A stretch of DNA of 64,000 nt from Gimesia alba (lineage in GTDB: Bacteria > Planctomycetota > Planctomycetia > Planctomycetales > Planctomycetaceae). Made by a program: the position numbers and the translations under genes. Under the pieces are notes generated by a model, which saw nothing but the letters and a program-made list of their open reading frames with translations, had not been told where the DNA came from and searched no databases. The stretch lies in contig NZ_CP036269.1 of the NCBI RefSeq assembly GCF_007744675.1, forward strand, positions 4,071,546 through 4,135,545, read 5' to 3'. Of this stretch, positions 10,246 through 20,827 are shown piece by piece (within the stretch, counting starts at the first letter, position 1; every line of letters begins with the position of its first letter).

Positions 10246-10323
10246 TAAACCGATTCCAGTGGCTGAAGAGAATTCATACTGAGACGCAACACATGTCAAA
10301 ATTGAAAGCGAGCTCTGAGAGGT

Positions 10324-11214
10324 TCAGGAAGGGTGCTCAACATATTGTTTTGCAACTTTGACTGCCAGACCGCCGCCTTCATAGTAGCCCATTGAGATTT
10401 CTGCTACATGCGTCAACAGATCATAGGCCCGCCAGCGGTTCCAACCATAGTCGGCTTCCATCCAGAGAATCATCTGGGCAAATGCCTCGGCAGTAGCACG
10501 TTCCATCGGTGTTCCACTCGCAACAGTAATGATCTCTTCAGGCGATTCAATGCGCGGCCCCGCAATATTTTTGCCTTTCACCAGGTCAATCGTCAGAGTC
10601 GTTTGAGACGCCATCTCCAGCCCCGTCGCCGAAAGTTCTCCCTGCCCCATGGCCGCATGCGCATCCCCCAGATAGAGCAATCCCCCAGTTACAAACACTG
10701 GTAAATACAACGTGTTTCCCACAGTCACTTCCCTGATATCCATATTGCCGCCATGCGGGCCGGCCGGCATTGTACTGGGCATACCATACGCGGGTGTTGT
10801 TCCAATACACCCCAGCATCGGCGTATAAGGAATTTTGATTTGCTCACTCCAATAGACGAAGCCATCCTGGATCGGGCAGACGTGTGCTCCGTCCGGCACA
10901 TCTGTCCCCAGCCATTGACAAAGTTGTTTCGGATTGCCCGTGTAAGTCGCACATTGCCCATCGCGAGACTCAATGGCTTCGATTTTGATGGCCAGCATAT
11001 CCCCCGGCTGTGCCTCTTTAACGTAGATAGGCCCTGTCACGGGATTGCTGAAAGGTACCTTGGCTTTATCTCTGCGATCGCCGGCCTTCCGAATCTGTCC
11101 TGAAAGTGCGTCTTCTGTTTCAACTTGAATCGTTTCTCCAGATTCGATATGCAATCGTGGCTCCTGCAGGCGATTGAATTCATAGTTGAATGCGTCGAGC
11201 GAAATTTGTTTCAT
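10324..11214 (-). CDS. Acetamidase/formamidase family protein
   Basis: About 296 residues covering the whole FmdA/AmdA family: FSNPVTGPIYVKEAQPGD near the N-terminus, HGGNMDIREVTVGNTLYLP in the middle and GDAHAAMGQGELSATG in the core, where the metal-binding histidine and acidic residues lie. These cytoplasmic enzymes release ammonia from formamide, acetamide or similar amides. The start is set at ATG 11214, with AAGGG about 10 bases upstream; a TTG two codons earlier is possible. It is the first gene of a pair with the dimethylformamidase-like gene. Formamide-type products of one enzyme could feed the other, which is inference from position. Confidence 0.92.
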   Translation of the reverse strand: MKQISLDAFNYEFNRLQEPRLHIESGETIQVETEDALSGQIRKAGDRRDKAKVPFSNPVTGPIYVKEAQPGDMLAIKIEAIESRDGQCATYTGNPKQLCQWLGTDVPDGAHVCPIQDGFVYWSEQIKIPYTPMLGCIGTTPAYGMPSTMPAGPHGGNMDIREVTVGNTLYLPVFVTGGLLYLGDAHAAMGQGELSATGLEMASQTTLTIDLVKGKNIAGPRIESPEEIITVASGTPMERATAEAFAQMILWMEADYGWNRWRAYDLLTHVAEISMGYYEGGGLAVKVAKQYVEHPS

Positions 11215-11284
11215 CTCCAAAGCCCTTGTTTCAAAATTACCAACAGATCAAATGAGTAAGCATTTTCAGGCATTAATCACAGCC

Positions 11285-13462
11285 TCAATCCAATTGAGAA
11301 TGCAACCAGTTTAGCAGAATTTCTTTCGCGCTTGCTGTTTGATCCGGTTTCCGATCAACGAGAGTCAGGTCCTGTCCTTGAACTAATTGTCGCGTCAGTT
11401 GATCATACTCAGGCTCAGGATTATCAGGATCAAAAACTGAGGGATGAAACACCACACAATCCCAGCCCCCTGTTCCAAAATTAAGTGAGTAGTTCATCGT
11501 CCAGATAGAACTGTGAATGAATTCTTCATGTGAATCAGATTTTGCTGCACGCGGAATCGCCAGCAAAACCAGATCCGGTTTCTGAGAACGGATCATTGCC
11601 TTGGCATCGGCTTCAATTTGTCGGCGCGTCTTGCCTTTGGTCTTCCAGCTGGTCACTTTTAGTTCAGCATCTGGAACGATTTGTTTGATTGTGGATTGGA
11701 GCATCTGATCTAAAGGAGACATCGCGATAATTCGGATGGGCTGCTTGTCTTCCAGCTTGGATTTTGTCCGTGGAATTGCCAGCACTGGTGGCTTGACATC
11801 GGCTAGAGAAACTTGTTTTTCTGTCACGGATTCAGCAATCAGCTCGGCCATTTTTTTGTGTCCGGCCATATTAGGATGAATTTCATCGCTCATGAACAAT
11901 CGCCACGCCTGGGGATTCTGATCGCGGAATGAGTTCAGCTTTTCATTGCAATCACAGACTGGCACCTGCATTTTCTTGCCGACCTCTCTAACCACTTCAC
12001 AATATTGCGCTAGTTTTTCCACGGGGCGACTCTGTGTTGTTATCACAGCATTGGGCGTACAGAGCAAGACCTCTGCTCCAATACCACGACATTGCTCAAT
12101 AATTTTCTGCAAGTTCTCTCTGTACTGATTCAAAGGTACTCGGGTCATATCATTCAACCCGAACATCACCGTGACCAGATCAGGTTGCTGCTTCAATACA
12201 TCTCGTTCGATTCGTGCTAACGCATTCGTAGTAGTATGCCCACTGATGCCTGCATTCACCATTGTCAAGTCTGCCTGGGGGATTCCCTTTTTAATTGCAA
12301 TCCCCAACATATCGGTATAAGCGCGACGACTTCCTGTGTGATAATACACTCCGGTGACACTATCCCCAAAACAGACAACTTTGACGGGCTTTCCCGACTT
12401 CAGTTTTTCCAACGTTTTCGGCAGATCTGTCTGTACAGAGACCTTGCTGTTCGAATCTTTGAACCAGTTTTTCGGGACATCCAGCGTCCAGACTTCACTG
12501 TTAAGAGGTTGCGCATGACCGCCTGCTAACCAGATTTTATCCTGAAATACAAATGCCGAATGTTCGTGCCGCGCTTTCCAGACGACATCCGATTTCAGTT
12601 CAGTCCAGTTCTTACCGTCCTTTGAATACCAGGCATCATTTTTATTTTTTGCCGGATTGTTGGACCACCCACCGATGACCCAGATCCGGTCGCGATAGAC
12701 AACGGTCGAAAACCAGAGACGTTCGTGCCAGGGAGCATGTGCTGTTTCCTGCTTCCAATGTACTCCATCTTCTGAACTCCAGACATCATTGGTCGCATGA
12801 TATTCAGGAGTATAATTGCCGCCCCCGAAGACATAGATTTTCCCGTTCAGCACGGCAGCCTGGTGATAGGCTCGCGGTGACCAGCCTGCATTTTCTGTGA
12901 CCAGAGTCCATGTTTTACCATCGGAAGAAGACCAGACATCATTTTTTAGACTTTTACTGTCTCCAAAGTAATAGTTTTCTGTTCCTCCCAGTAACCACAT
13001 TTTTCCTTTGAATTCCACAAGTGCTGCCGCCAGTCGAGGCGTCCAGCCTGCCTGCTTTGTCTCCAGATCCCACTGTTTTCCATTTTCGGAAGACCAGACC
13101 TGATTACTTGCGGAATGCCCTTTAAGCCGGCCGTTATACCAGCCCCCCATTAGCCACATTTTGTCTTTGAAAGTGATTGTCATTGGCAGATCACTGTGGA
13201 TCCAGGGTGCCTGCTTCGTCACTAGCTCCCAGTTTTTCCCGTCCGCAGACTTCCAGACATCACGTGGCGGCGCTTCGTAGGAATTGAACCAGCCACCAAA
13301 GATCCATAAGTGATCTTTAAAGACAAGTTCTCCTTGAGAATCACGAGGCTGCCACCCTGCTTTCTCAGTGACTTGCACCCAGTTTAATTCTTTTTCTTCA
13401 GCAAAAACAAAACTGGCGATATACAGAAAAGAGACTGTGATCAAGAGGGCTTGTCTAATCAT
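11285..13462 (-). CDS. Kelch propeller fused to SGNH/GDSL hydrolase
   Basis: 725 residues from ATG 13462, which has GGAG seven bases upstream; the longer frame to 13519 begins with TTG and is rejected. A signal peptide (IRQALLITVSFLYIASFVFA) is followed by six to seven kelch-like repeats with DVWKSADGKNWELV and IWVIGGW cores up to about residue 345. An SGNH hydrolase then carries block I VVCFGDSVTG, block III FGLNDM and block V DEIHPNMAGH. A last domain of about 150 residues (from RIIAMSPLDQML) looks like a worn SGNH/flavodoxin-like fold with no clear catalytic residues. A secreted esterase or deacetylase of a polysaccharide is the likeliest role, with the propeller as binding platform. Confidence 0.87.
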   Translation of the reverse strand: MIRQALLITVSFLYIASFVFAEEKELNWVQVTEKAGWQPRDSQGELVFKDHLWIFGGWFNSYEAPPRDVWKSADGKNWELVTKQAPWIHSDLPMTITFKDKMWLMGGWYNGRLKGHSASNQVWSSENGKQWDLETKQAGWTPRLAAALVEFKGKMWLLGGTENYYFGDSKSLKNDVWSSSDGKTWTLVTENAGWSPRAYHQAAVLNGKIYVFGGGNYTPEYHATNDVWSSEDGVHWKQETAHAPWHERLWFSTVVYRDRIWVIGGWSNNPAKNKNDAWYSKDGKNWTELKSDVVWKARHEHSAFVFQDKIWLAGGHAQPLNSEVWTLDVPKNWFKDSNSKVSVQTDLPKTLEKLKSGKPVKVVCFGDSVTGVYYHTGSRRAYTDMLGIAIKKGIPQADLTMVNAGISGHTTTNALARIERDVLKQQPDLVTVMFGLNDMTRVPLNQYRENLQKIIEQCRGIGAEVLLCTPNAVITTQSRPVEKLAQYCEVVREVGKKMQVPVCDCNEKLNSFRDQNPQAWRLFMSDEIHPNMAGHKKMAELIAESVTEKQVSLADVKPPVLAIPRTKSKLEDKQPIRIIAMSPLDQMLQSTIKQIVPDAELKVTSWKTKGKTRRQIEADAKAMIRSQKPDLVLLAIPRAAKSDSHEEFIHSSIWTMNYSLNFGTGGWDCVVFHPSVFDPDNPEPEYDQLTRQLVQGQDLTLVDRKPDQTASAKEILLNWLHSQLD

Positions 13463-13655
13463 GTTAGCTCCACGTACTGGATTCCCTGGAGGAAAGAAAC
13501 ATGCGAGGCGAAAATACAACAGGAGTATCTTCTACGATACCCGTTTATTTTGCGTCGTTGCAAGCCAGTGCAGCTAACAAGCTTTGAGAACGGTAATAAA
13601 TATGGCTCCCAAAAACGGACCCGCTCACCATGCAGCGTTACTCTGAACTGAAGAT

Positions 13656-14447
13656 CTAAAATTGATGACCGGGCTGAGGCCCCTTTTCGGTCAGAGTCAA
13701 GATTTCAGGACCTTCTTCCGTCATGAGAATCGTATGTTCAAACTGTGCTGACAATTTGCTGTCTTTAGTACGCACAGTCCATCCATCACTACGATCTTCT
13801 ACTGTTCTCCAGGTTCCTGCATTGAGCATCGGTTCAATAGTAAAACACATGCCTGGCAGCAGAAGATCTCGTTCTGATCCTGAAACGGGATAGTGTGGGA
13901 TGCCAGGATCGGTATGAAATTCCCGGCCGATGCCATGCCCCTGATACTGTCGTACCACTCCATAACCTAATTCTGTGGCAAAGTTGTAGATCACTTCACC
14001 AATTTCGATCACGCTGGAACCAGGTCGAATGGCATTGATGGCCAGAAACAGCGAATCGAATGTCACTTGCACCAGCTTGCGCGCTTCGTCAGTAACTTCA
14101 CCAATCAAAAACGTCTCTGATTGATCGCCATACCAGCCATCTACGATACTGGTAATGTCGACATTGACGATGTCACCTTCTTTAAGAACAGTTTCATCGG
14201 GAATGCCATGGCAGACGACTTCATTGATGCTGATACAGCAACTTTTGGGAAACCCCATATAACCCAGAGTTGCCGGCGTATGCCCATGAGAAACGGTGAA
14301 TTCGTGTACGATCTGATTGATTTCTTCTGTCGAAATGCCCGCTTTCACAAACGACCGCAGATGATCCATCAACTTTGCATTAAACTGGGATGCAATTCTC
14401 AATCGTTCCCATTCAAATGGTTTATATATGACTTGATTTCCGGACAA
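13656..14447 (-). CDS. map: Type I methionine aminopeptidase
   Basis: 263 residues, the usual length of a bare type I enzyme. It removes the initiator methionine from new proteins. All metal ligands are present: D97 (NVDITS), D108 (GDQSETF), H171 (GHGIGREFH), E205 (FTIEPML) and E237 (QFEHTI), with the substrate histidine at H80 (VCHGIPDE). The start appears to be TTG at 14447: homologues begin just here, no ATG lies before residue 27, and GAGGCGG stands a few bases upstream. The gene is divergent from the rRNA methyltransferase gene. A TTG start may hold its expression low. Confidence 0.95.
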   Translation of the reverse strand: MSGNQVIYKPFEWERLRIASQFNAKLMDHLRSFVKAGISTEEINQIVHEFTVSHGHTPATLGYMGFPKSCCISINEVVCHGIPDETVLKEGDIVNVDITSIVDGWYGDQSETFLIGEVTDEARKLVQVTFDSLFLAINAIRPGSSVIEIGEVIYNFATELGYGVVRQYQGHGIGREFHTDPGIPHYPVSGSERDLLLPGMCFTIEPMLNAGTWRTVEDRSDGWTVRTKDSKLSAQFEHTILMTEEGPEILTLTEKGPQPGHQF

Positions 14448-14644
14448 AATAACCGCCTCTATGTCATTTTCAGTAATAAACTGCTACTAATTCATTATAG
14501 CGCATCAGGAGTGGTTTGTAGCTGACTTTCTCAACGAATGTTCCAGTCGGTACTCTAAGACGAACTGACACTTATGCTCAATATCAGTTAATCTACTCGA
14601 CTTTGTACTGTTTCATAGAATAATCAACTTTTAAAAGAATTCCT

Positions 14645-15430
14645 ATGGTCGGAAAGCATTCTAAGGTAAAGAAAAGCAAGCCCTTACTGGGAAACCATCA
14701 GAAATGCTGGATCTGGGGCAGAAATGCAGTGATGGAGACGTTGTCTGCCGGGTTCTGGCAAATCTGGGAATTACACCTGTCAGAACGATTAAGTGCAGAT
14801 GAAAAACAAACGGCAGAAGACCGGGCAAAACAACTTTCCATTCCCGTTGTGATCGCTACGGATCAAGATCTAACGCAAAAGTGCCGTGCCAGTGATCATC
14901 AGGGCATGATTGCGAAAATGGCGCCGTTCCCCTATTCCACCGCGTCAGATGTAATTCAACGAAACATTGCCGCACCACTATTTCTGATCCTGGATCGCAT
15001 TCAGGACCCCTATAATTTCGGAGCCATTGTTCGCTCTGCAGAAATACTGGGATCAGATGGTATTTTCGTCGGAGCAGACGAACAATGCGAAGTCACCAGC
15101 CTCGTCTGCCGTACCTCGGTAGGTGCAGTTAATCGCATATCGATTGCACAACACTCAGATCTTGTTCAATTATGTCGTGACTTGAAACGGGCAGATATTT
15201 CTATCGTCGGCACGGCGATGCAGGCGCCAGAGATTCTTCCAAGTCATAACTTCAAAGAACCAACAGCGATCATCGTTGGCAATGAAGGCTCCGGAATCAG
15301 TCAAACACTGCTCAACGAATGCACTCACCTGGTCCGGATTCCACAACAGGGAAAAACAGAATCACTCAATGTCGCGATTTCTGCCGGTATCCTGCTGTAT
15401 GAAGCCAGTCGGCAGCGCAATTTCGCATAA
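14645..15430 (+). CDS. rlmB: TrmH/RlmB-type 23S rRNA 2'-O-ribose methyltransferase
   Basis: 261 residues of the SPOUT class. A short N-terminal substrate-binding domain starts with WIWGRNAVMETLSAG. The catalytic knot has LFLILDRIQDPYNFGAIVRS (motif 1), IIVGNEGSGIS (motif 2) and IPQQGKTESLNVAISAGILL (motif 3), all intact. RlmB methylates the ribose of a conserved guanosine in domain V of 23S rRNA using S-adenosylmethionine. A role as another TrmH-family enzyme cannot be excluded without alignment. It converges with the RND pump gene, whose stop is 22 bases beyond its own. Confidence 0.92.
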   Translation: MVGKHSKVKKSKPLLGNHQKCWIWGRNAVMETLSAGFWQIWELHLSERLSADEKQTAEDRAKQLSIPVVIATDQDLTQKCRASDHQGMIAKMAPFPYSTASDVIQRNIAAPLFLILDRIQDPYNFGAIVRSAEILGSDGIFVGADEQCEVTSLVCRTSVGAVNRISIAQHSDLVQLCRDLKRADISIVGTAMQAPEILPSHNFKEPTAIIVGNEGSGISQTLLNECTHLVRIPQQGKTESLNVAISAGILLYEASRQRNFA

Positions 15431-15452
15431 ACTACGATTCTGCTTCTACTCA

Positions 15453-18400
15453 TTAAGCAGTAGGTGCCGTCGAACTAGCCGTTCCATCCGTTTCCGGAAT
15501 AGGTTTACTCCCTGAGACCCATTCACTGATTTTCTGAACGATTACATACATCACCGGTACCATGACCACGCCGAAGAGCGTAGCTGCAGTCAAGCCTGCT
15601 ACAACGGCAGTACCCAGTGCCTGTCGGCTGGCAGCCCCCGCACCGGCTGCAACCGCCAGTGGAACAGCGCCCAAAATCGCACTGAAAGCTGTCATTAAAA
15701 TGGGACGAAATCGCAGAAAACAAGCTTCAACTGCTGCATCGGTGATCGACTTTCCAGCCTCGCGTTGCAGTTTGGCGAATTCGACAATCAGAATTGCATT
15801 TTTACTGGCCAGTGCAATCAACAACACAAACCCCACCTGGGTATAAATATTATTGTCAAAGCCGCGTAACATGGTGGCAAAAATTGCGCCAAAGATTCCC
15901 AGAGGCACTGACAGAATCACCGAAAGCGGAATTGACCAGCTTTCATACTGAGCACACAAAAACAGATACACAAAAATCAGCGCCATTGCAAAAATATACG
16001 GCGCCATGTTCCCGGCTGCAATTTGCTGATATGCGATTCCCGTCCATTCATAGCCAAAGCCCTCCGGCAAAACTTCATCTGACAACTGCTCCATCCGTTG
16101 AATTGCCTGCCCCGAGCTATATCCTGCGGCCGGGTTCCCCGTAATCGCAGCAGTGGGATACATGTTGTAATGGTCGACTTCCTGAGGCCCTGCTGAATTA
16201 TTCACTTTGACCAGTGTATGCAGTGGGACCATATTCCCACGACGATCACGGACCTTCAGCCGGGTGATATCATCCACCTTACTACGATAGTCCTGCTCGG
16301 CCTGAACCATGACTTTGAAAACACGATTGAACAGGTTGAAATCATTCACATAAGTTGAACCCAATTCTGCTTGCAGAGTGTCAAAGATTGAATCGAGCGG
16401 AACCCCCATTTTGATCGCTTTTTCACGATCGATATCCAGATAAATCTGAGGTACAGTGGCACTGAAACTGGTATTTAATCCAGACAAAAGTGGATCGGTA
16501 TTTCCCTGGTCCATTAAGTCGGTCACTGCCATCTGTAGAACATCCGAACCGGCAGAAGTCTTATCCTGAACCTGGATCTGAAAACCACCCGCATTTCCCA
16601 GCCCCTGAATCGCAGGAGGGATGAACGGGAACGCAATCGATTCCTGGATCTGTGCCAGTTCCACATGCAGGCGTTTGACTAAAGCAAAGACACTTAACTC
16701 CGGGGACTGACGTTTATCCCAGTTTTCCAGGGCAATAATGGTTGTGGAATAATTGGAGGCGTTCGAGTTATTCAACATCGAAAAGCCTCCCATTGTAATG
16801 ACATTTGTGACAGCGGGGGTTGCTGCGGCAATTTTATTGATCCGGTTCTGGACTTCCCGGGTTCGATTTAATGAAGCCCCATCGGGCAACTGCGTATTAA
16901 TGAAAATATAGCCTTGGTCTTCATTTGGTAAAAAGCCCCCGGGGACTGACATGAATCCCACACCCGTTGCTCCAAAAATGACAAGCAAAGGAATCACCAT
17001 GAAAAACGCACGTCTGACAAAGACCTTAACCATGCTGATGTAGACATTTAAGGAACGATCAAAACACCAGTTGAAACCGCGAAAGAAAAATCCGCGTCTT
17101 TCCTTTGTTGGGCGGAGCATAATTCCGCACATCGCCGGGCTCAACGTCAATGCACATACCGAAGAGAACAGTGTGGCGATCGAAATCGTCAAAGCAAACT
17201 GACGATACAACCGACCTGTGATCCCGGGTAAGACCATCGTAGGCACAAATACAGCCAGTAGCACAAGTGTGGTCGCGATAACAGGCCCGGTGATTTCCAT
17301 CATCGCGAGTTCTGTCGCTTTCTTAGGAGAACACTTCTCTGTATCCAGAATTCGGGTCACATTTTCGACAACCACAATCGCATCATCAACCACGATTCCG
17401 ATCACCAACACGATTCCAAATAACGAAAGTGTATTGATCGTATATCCCATCGCCAACATGACTGCCATCGTTCCCAGTAGTGAGACGGGAATCGTCACGG
17501 CGGGAATCAGAGTCGCTCTGAAATCCTGCAAAAAGACAAAAATAGTAATAAAAACCAGACCGAGAGCAATATACAAAGTAGTCTCGACCTCATCGATGGA
17601 AGCGGTTACGAACTCCGTTGAGTCGTAGGGCACCGAATATTCCAGTCCCTGCGGAAAATCCTTCTCCAGTCGCTTTAACACCTTTCGGCACTCATCAGCC
17701 ACGTTAAGTGCATTAGCACCTGGAAGCTGATAAACGGCAATCAGAGCAGCCGGCTTTCCATCGAGCTGTGAATAACCATTATAACTTTGTGCTCCCAGCT
17801 CGACACGGGCGACATCTTTAATCTGAGTAATCTGCCCTTCTTCACCGGTCTTAATAATAATATTGGCAAACTCTTTGGGGTCTGATAAACGCCCTAGAGT
17901 GGTCACGGTTAATTGAAAATCCTGATCAACAGGACTCGGTTCCTGACCAATTTGCCCGGCAGCAACCTGCACATTCTGCTGCCGGAGTGCATTCACGACA
18001 TCAGTTGTGGAAATGTTACGAGTATCGAGCTGATTGGGGTCCATCCAGATTCGCATCCCGAAATCCAGGGCGTTGACCACATTAACGTCACTGACTCCGT
18101 TGATTCGTTTCAGCTCATCATTGATATAAATCGATGCATAGTTACTGAGATACAGACCATCAAAGGTTTCATCCGGTGAATTTAAGGCAATCACCAACGT
18201 CATATTGGTGGACTTCTTCTTTGTGGTCACCCCTTCACGCTTCACATCTTCCGGCAGTGTGGGATTTGCAATTGCTACCCGGTTCTGTACCAGCACGTTC
18301 GCCATATCCAGATCGGTTCCCACATCGAAGGTCACCGTCAAGGTCATATTGCCGTCGCTCGTACTGCTCGATGACATGTAGAGCATGTTCTCGACCCCGT

Positions 18401-18611
18401 TGACCTGCTCTTCGATCGGGGTGGCGACGGTATCTGCAACGACTTGTGCATCCGCACCACGATAAGTGGCTGTTACAGCAACAGTAGGTGGGGTAATGTC
18501 CGGAAATAATTCAACGGGTAACAGAGGCAGTGCAATCGCACCAACAATCGCAATCACTATGGAAACGACACTGGCAAAGATCGGATGATAGATAAAAAAC
18601 CGGGAAAACAT
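15453..18611 (-). CDS. RND efflux pump inner-membrane transporter (AcrB/MexB type)
   Basis: 1052 residues, the full length of HAE1-family pumps. It starts with [18 protein letters not shown], the first transmembrane helix. The proton-relay motif [12 protein letters not shown] lies near residue 405, and two further helix bundles with two large periplasmic porter regions give the normal twofold-repeated layout. The C-terminus has [20 protein letters not shown], also typical. The pump exchanges protons for drugs or other amphiphiles. It lies 71 bases downstream of its adaptor gene on the same strand. No TolC-like outer-membrane channel is encoded nearby, so that part must come from elsewhere. 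Confidence 0.97.
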   Translation of the reverse strand: MFSRFFIYHPIFASVVSIVIAIVGAIALPLLPVELFPDITPPTVAVTATYRGADAQVVADTVATPIEEQVNGVENMLYMSSSSTSDGNMTLTVTFDVGTDLDMANVLVQNRVAIANPTLPEDVKREGVTTKKKSTNMTLVIALNSPDETFDGLYLSNYASIYINDELKRINGVSDVNVVNALDFGMRIWMDPNQLDTRNISTTDVVNALRQQNVQVAAGQIGQEPSPVDQDFQLTVTTLGRLSDPKEFANIIIKTGEEGQITQIKDVARVELGAQSYNGYSQLDGKPAALIAVYQLPGANALNVADECRKVLKRLEKDFPQGLEYSVPYDSTEFVTASIDEVETTLYIALGLVFITIFVFLQDFRATLIPAVTIPVSLLGTMAVMLAMGYTINTLSLFGIVLVIGIVVDDAIVVVENVTRILDTEKCSPKKATELAMMEITGPVIATTLVLLAVFVPTMVLPGITGRLYRQFALTISIATLFSSVCALTLSPAMCGIMLRPTKERRGFFFRGFNWCFDRSLNVYISMVKVFVRRAFFMVIPLLVIFGATGVGFMSVPGGFLPNEDQGYIFINTQLPDGASLNRTREVQNRINKIAAATPAVTNVITMGGFSMLNNSNASNYSTTIIALENWDKRQSPELSVFALVKRLHVELAQIQESIAFPFIPPAIQGLGNAGGFQIQVQDKTSAGSDVLQMAVTDLMDQGNTDPLLSGLNTSFSATVPQIYLDIDREKAIKMGVPLDSIFDTLQAELGSTYVNDFNLFNRVFKVMVQAEQDYRSKVDDITRLKVRDRRGNMVPLHTLVKVNNSAGPQEVDHYNMYPTAAITGNPAAGYSSGQAIQRMEQLSDEVLPEGFGYEWTGIAYQQIAAGNMAPYIFAMALIFVYLFLCAQYESWSIPLSVILSVPLGIFGAIFATMLRGFDNNIYTQVGFVLLIALASKNAILIVEFAKLQREAGKSITDAAVEACFLRFRPILMTAFSAILGAVPLAVAAGAGAASRQALGTAVVAGLTAATLFGVVMVPVMYVIVQKISEWVSGSKPIPETDGTASSTAPTA

Positions 18612-18682
18612 CGTCGTCCGTTTCGTTAAAAATTATCAGAAAAACAAATCAGGATCAGTTGAAACGTCAAAGAAATCATCCG

Positions 18683-19912
18683 CTACTGGGAATCGGATGC
18701 CGGTTTTGGCTTTGCTTTCTCAGTTTTTGGCGCACCAGCGGTTTTTGCAGGATTAGTTTGTTTTTGTTGTTGAGCCGTAGATTGAGGTGGTTGATTTTTA
18801 ATCTCTACTGGTCGGCCGGGACGGGCACGCTGCAGCCCTTCATAGATGTATTTCTCACCCGGCTTGAGTCCTTTCAACACAACACGCAGGTTGTCCTGTA
18901 CCTGACCAATTTCAATCTGGCGTTTTTCTACGATATTATCTTTGCCAACAATCAGTAGATATTTACCAGCTAGATCGGTACCAATGGCGACATCGTGTAC
19001 TAGCAATGCTCCTGGTATGGGTGATCCGGGTACTCTGACTCGTACATACACCCCCGGATAGAGCAGTCCCTTTGGGTTTTTAAAAATAGCTCGAAGTTGA
19101 ATCGTACCCGTTCCCGGATCTACTTTGTTGTCCGCATAATCGAGTTCACCCTTGTGCGGATAACCTTCTTCATTGGAAAGCCCCACGTAAACTGTAAGAG
19201 TGATCTTCTCGTCAACTTTTTTTCTATTTTTGAGCGCTTCCAGAAGCAAACGCTCACTGGCATCAAAGTAAACATAAATCGGGTCCATCGTCACAATTGT
19301 GGTCAGCAGTGTATTCTCGCCAGAACCAACCAGATTCCCGGCATCAACCAGATTACGCCCGATTTCTCCGGTGATCGGTGCATTAATCCGCGTGTAATTA
19401 AGATTGATGGTTGCCTGTTCAATGTCTGCTTTCGCGGCCATAACAGCCGCTTGCGCTTTATCGCGCGCCGCTTCGGCATCATCGACATCCTGGGGAGTCA
19501 CTGCTTGTTTTTTCAACAAAAGCTGATTGCGTTCCAGAGTCACCTGGGCATCTTTCAGCTGCGCATTGCTGGCAGCCAGTTGCGCGTTGGCTTTATCCAG
19601 GATGGCCTGATACTGATCCCGCTGGATCTCAAACAGTAATTGACCTTTTTTGACTGTCGCCGATGGTTCAAAATTTACTTTCTCCAGAATCCCATCGACC
19701 CGCGCCCGAATATCGACAGAGGCGACCGAAGCAAGCGTTCCGGTAAAGTCCTGGTTGAAAACGACGGTTTTCTGAACAGGTTCCGCCACAGTCACAGCCG
19801 GCGGTTTCATCTTCGGAGGAGGGGGCGGCGAATTACAACCAGAAATGATGATAACGGGACAAAGCACGATCAGATATTTTTGACATATCCATCTCATAGA
19901 TAATACGCTCAC
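18683..19912 (-). CDS. RND efflux periplasmic adaptor lipoprotein (AcrA type)
   Basis: 409 residues. The N-terminus is a lipoprotein signal with lipobox IISGC followed by a proline stretch. A lipoyl half-motif (VDGILEKVNFEPSATVKKGQ), a long alpha-helical hairpin at about 90-170 rich in Ala/Gln/Lys, the second lipoyl half and beta-barrel (INAPITGEIGRNLVDAGNLV) and a membrane-proximal domain follow in the usual order. The last 45 residues are a low-complexity Pro/Lys/Gln tail. The start is taken as GTG at 19912 because AGGGAGAG stands just before it; ATG at 19897 has no such site. It is first in the operon with the pump gene. Confidence 0.95.
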   Translation of the reverse strand: MSVLSMRWICQKYLIVLCPVIIISGCNSPPPPPKMKPPAVTVAEPVQKTVVFNQDFTGTLASVASVDIRARVDGILEKVNFEPSATVKKGQLLFEIQRDQYQAILDKANAQLAASNAQLKDAQVTLERNQLLLKKQAVTPQDVDDAEAARDKAQAAVMAAKADIEQATINLNYTRINAPITGEIGRNLVDAGNLVGSGENTLLTTIVTMDPIYVYFDASERLLLEALKNRKKVDEKITLTVYVGLSNEEGYPHKGELDYADNKVDPGTGTIQLRAIFKNPKGLLYPGVYVRVRVPGSPIPGALLVHDVAIGTDLAGKYLLIVGKDNIVEKRQIEIGQVQDNLRVVLKGLKPGEKYIYEGLQRARPGRPVEIKNQPPQSTAQQQKQTNPAKTAGAPKTEKAKPKPASDSQ

Positions 19913-20077
19913 AGCTCTCCCTTTAAGATATCAGCCTCATTCAAGACCTGCCTGTCTTGAAGAATCAGTGAAACAGGACGACTTCCGATTCACTTTCATT
20001 AGTTTAAGTGGCATACTACAAATAAAAACCCATGAATTGCAATTCCCATTTAATGGAAAAAGAAATTGGATCGAAAG

Positions 20078-20827
20078 ATGCATGAATCTTCACTATTGCC
20101 TGCCACCTGGAATGTTCCCACAGAATTCGTCGATCGTCTTGGTAAACAGGTTGGTCGGCAACGTACCATGATCGCGGAGGGACATCTACTCATTATTCTG
20201 CACGCACCTCCACAACCGGAAGACATGTATCGTAAAGGCCGTCTTTTCTGGCGCGAACCGGATGCAAACTGGCATTCCTCGGAATTCAAAGGGGGGCCAA
20301 ATGCTCTGAATTGGCATTTGGATGAATATCAGCAACTTCTGGAAGACTTTGACGAAAAAGTAGATCAGGCAACCAGCTCGCTGGATTATCTGGAGGTGTT
20401 AAATCATCTTGGCCCCGTTTATCGCGCGTTATGTCATATGACACAAGCTTTACAAATGGCGCGCGAAGCGATTCCCAAAGATAAACTCCTGATCGACTTT
20501 CGAGACAATGCATACCGTCTAGAAAGAACAGCAGAACTTTTAATTCAGGATGCGAAAAATGCACTGGAATATGTTGTCGCCAGACAGGCTGAAGAACAGG
20601 CAAAGGTTTCTGCCCGGATTGAGCTCTCATCCCATCGCTTGAATTTACTGATCGCCTACTTTTTTCCAATCGCAACATTGAGCACCATTTTTGGCTCAAA
20701 CTTTAGACATGGATACGAAAAGTATCAGACTCCCTACCCCTTCTGGATTATGGTTGGCACCGGTCTCGCTTTAGGTTTCCTGATCCATCTGTTCTTGAAA
20801 CGAGCACCTCGAAAACAAAGGCAATAG
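20078..20827 (+). CDS. CorA-like membrane protein with GSN in place of GMN
   Basis: About 249 residues from ATG 20078 (MHESSLLPATW). A soluble helical N-terminal part (about 1-195) ends in a long helix leading into two C-terminal transmembrane segments, LNLLIAYFFPIATLSTIFGS and PFWIMVGTGLALGFLIHLF, followed by a basic tail. This is the CorA/ZntB layout with both helices at the very end. The loop after the first helix reads FGSNF, where CorA has the selectivity motif GMN, so ion choice may differ or be lost. The protein is shorter than E. coli CorA (about 316). A divalent cation transporter is likely but not sure. Confidence 0.7.
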   Translation: MHESSLLPATWNVPTEFVDRLGKQVGRQRTMIAEGHLLIILHAPPQPEDMYRKGRLFWREPDANWHSSEFKGGPNALNWHLDEYQQLLEDFDEKVDQATSSLDYLEVLNHLGPVYRALCHMTQALQMAREAIPKDKLLIDFRDNAYRLERTAELLIQDAKNALEYVVARQAEEQAKVSARIELSSHRLNLLIAYFFPIATLSTIFGSNFRHGYEKYQTPYPFWIMVGTGLALGFLIHLFLKRAPRKQRQ

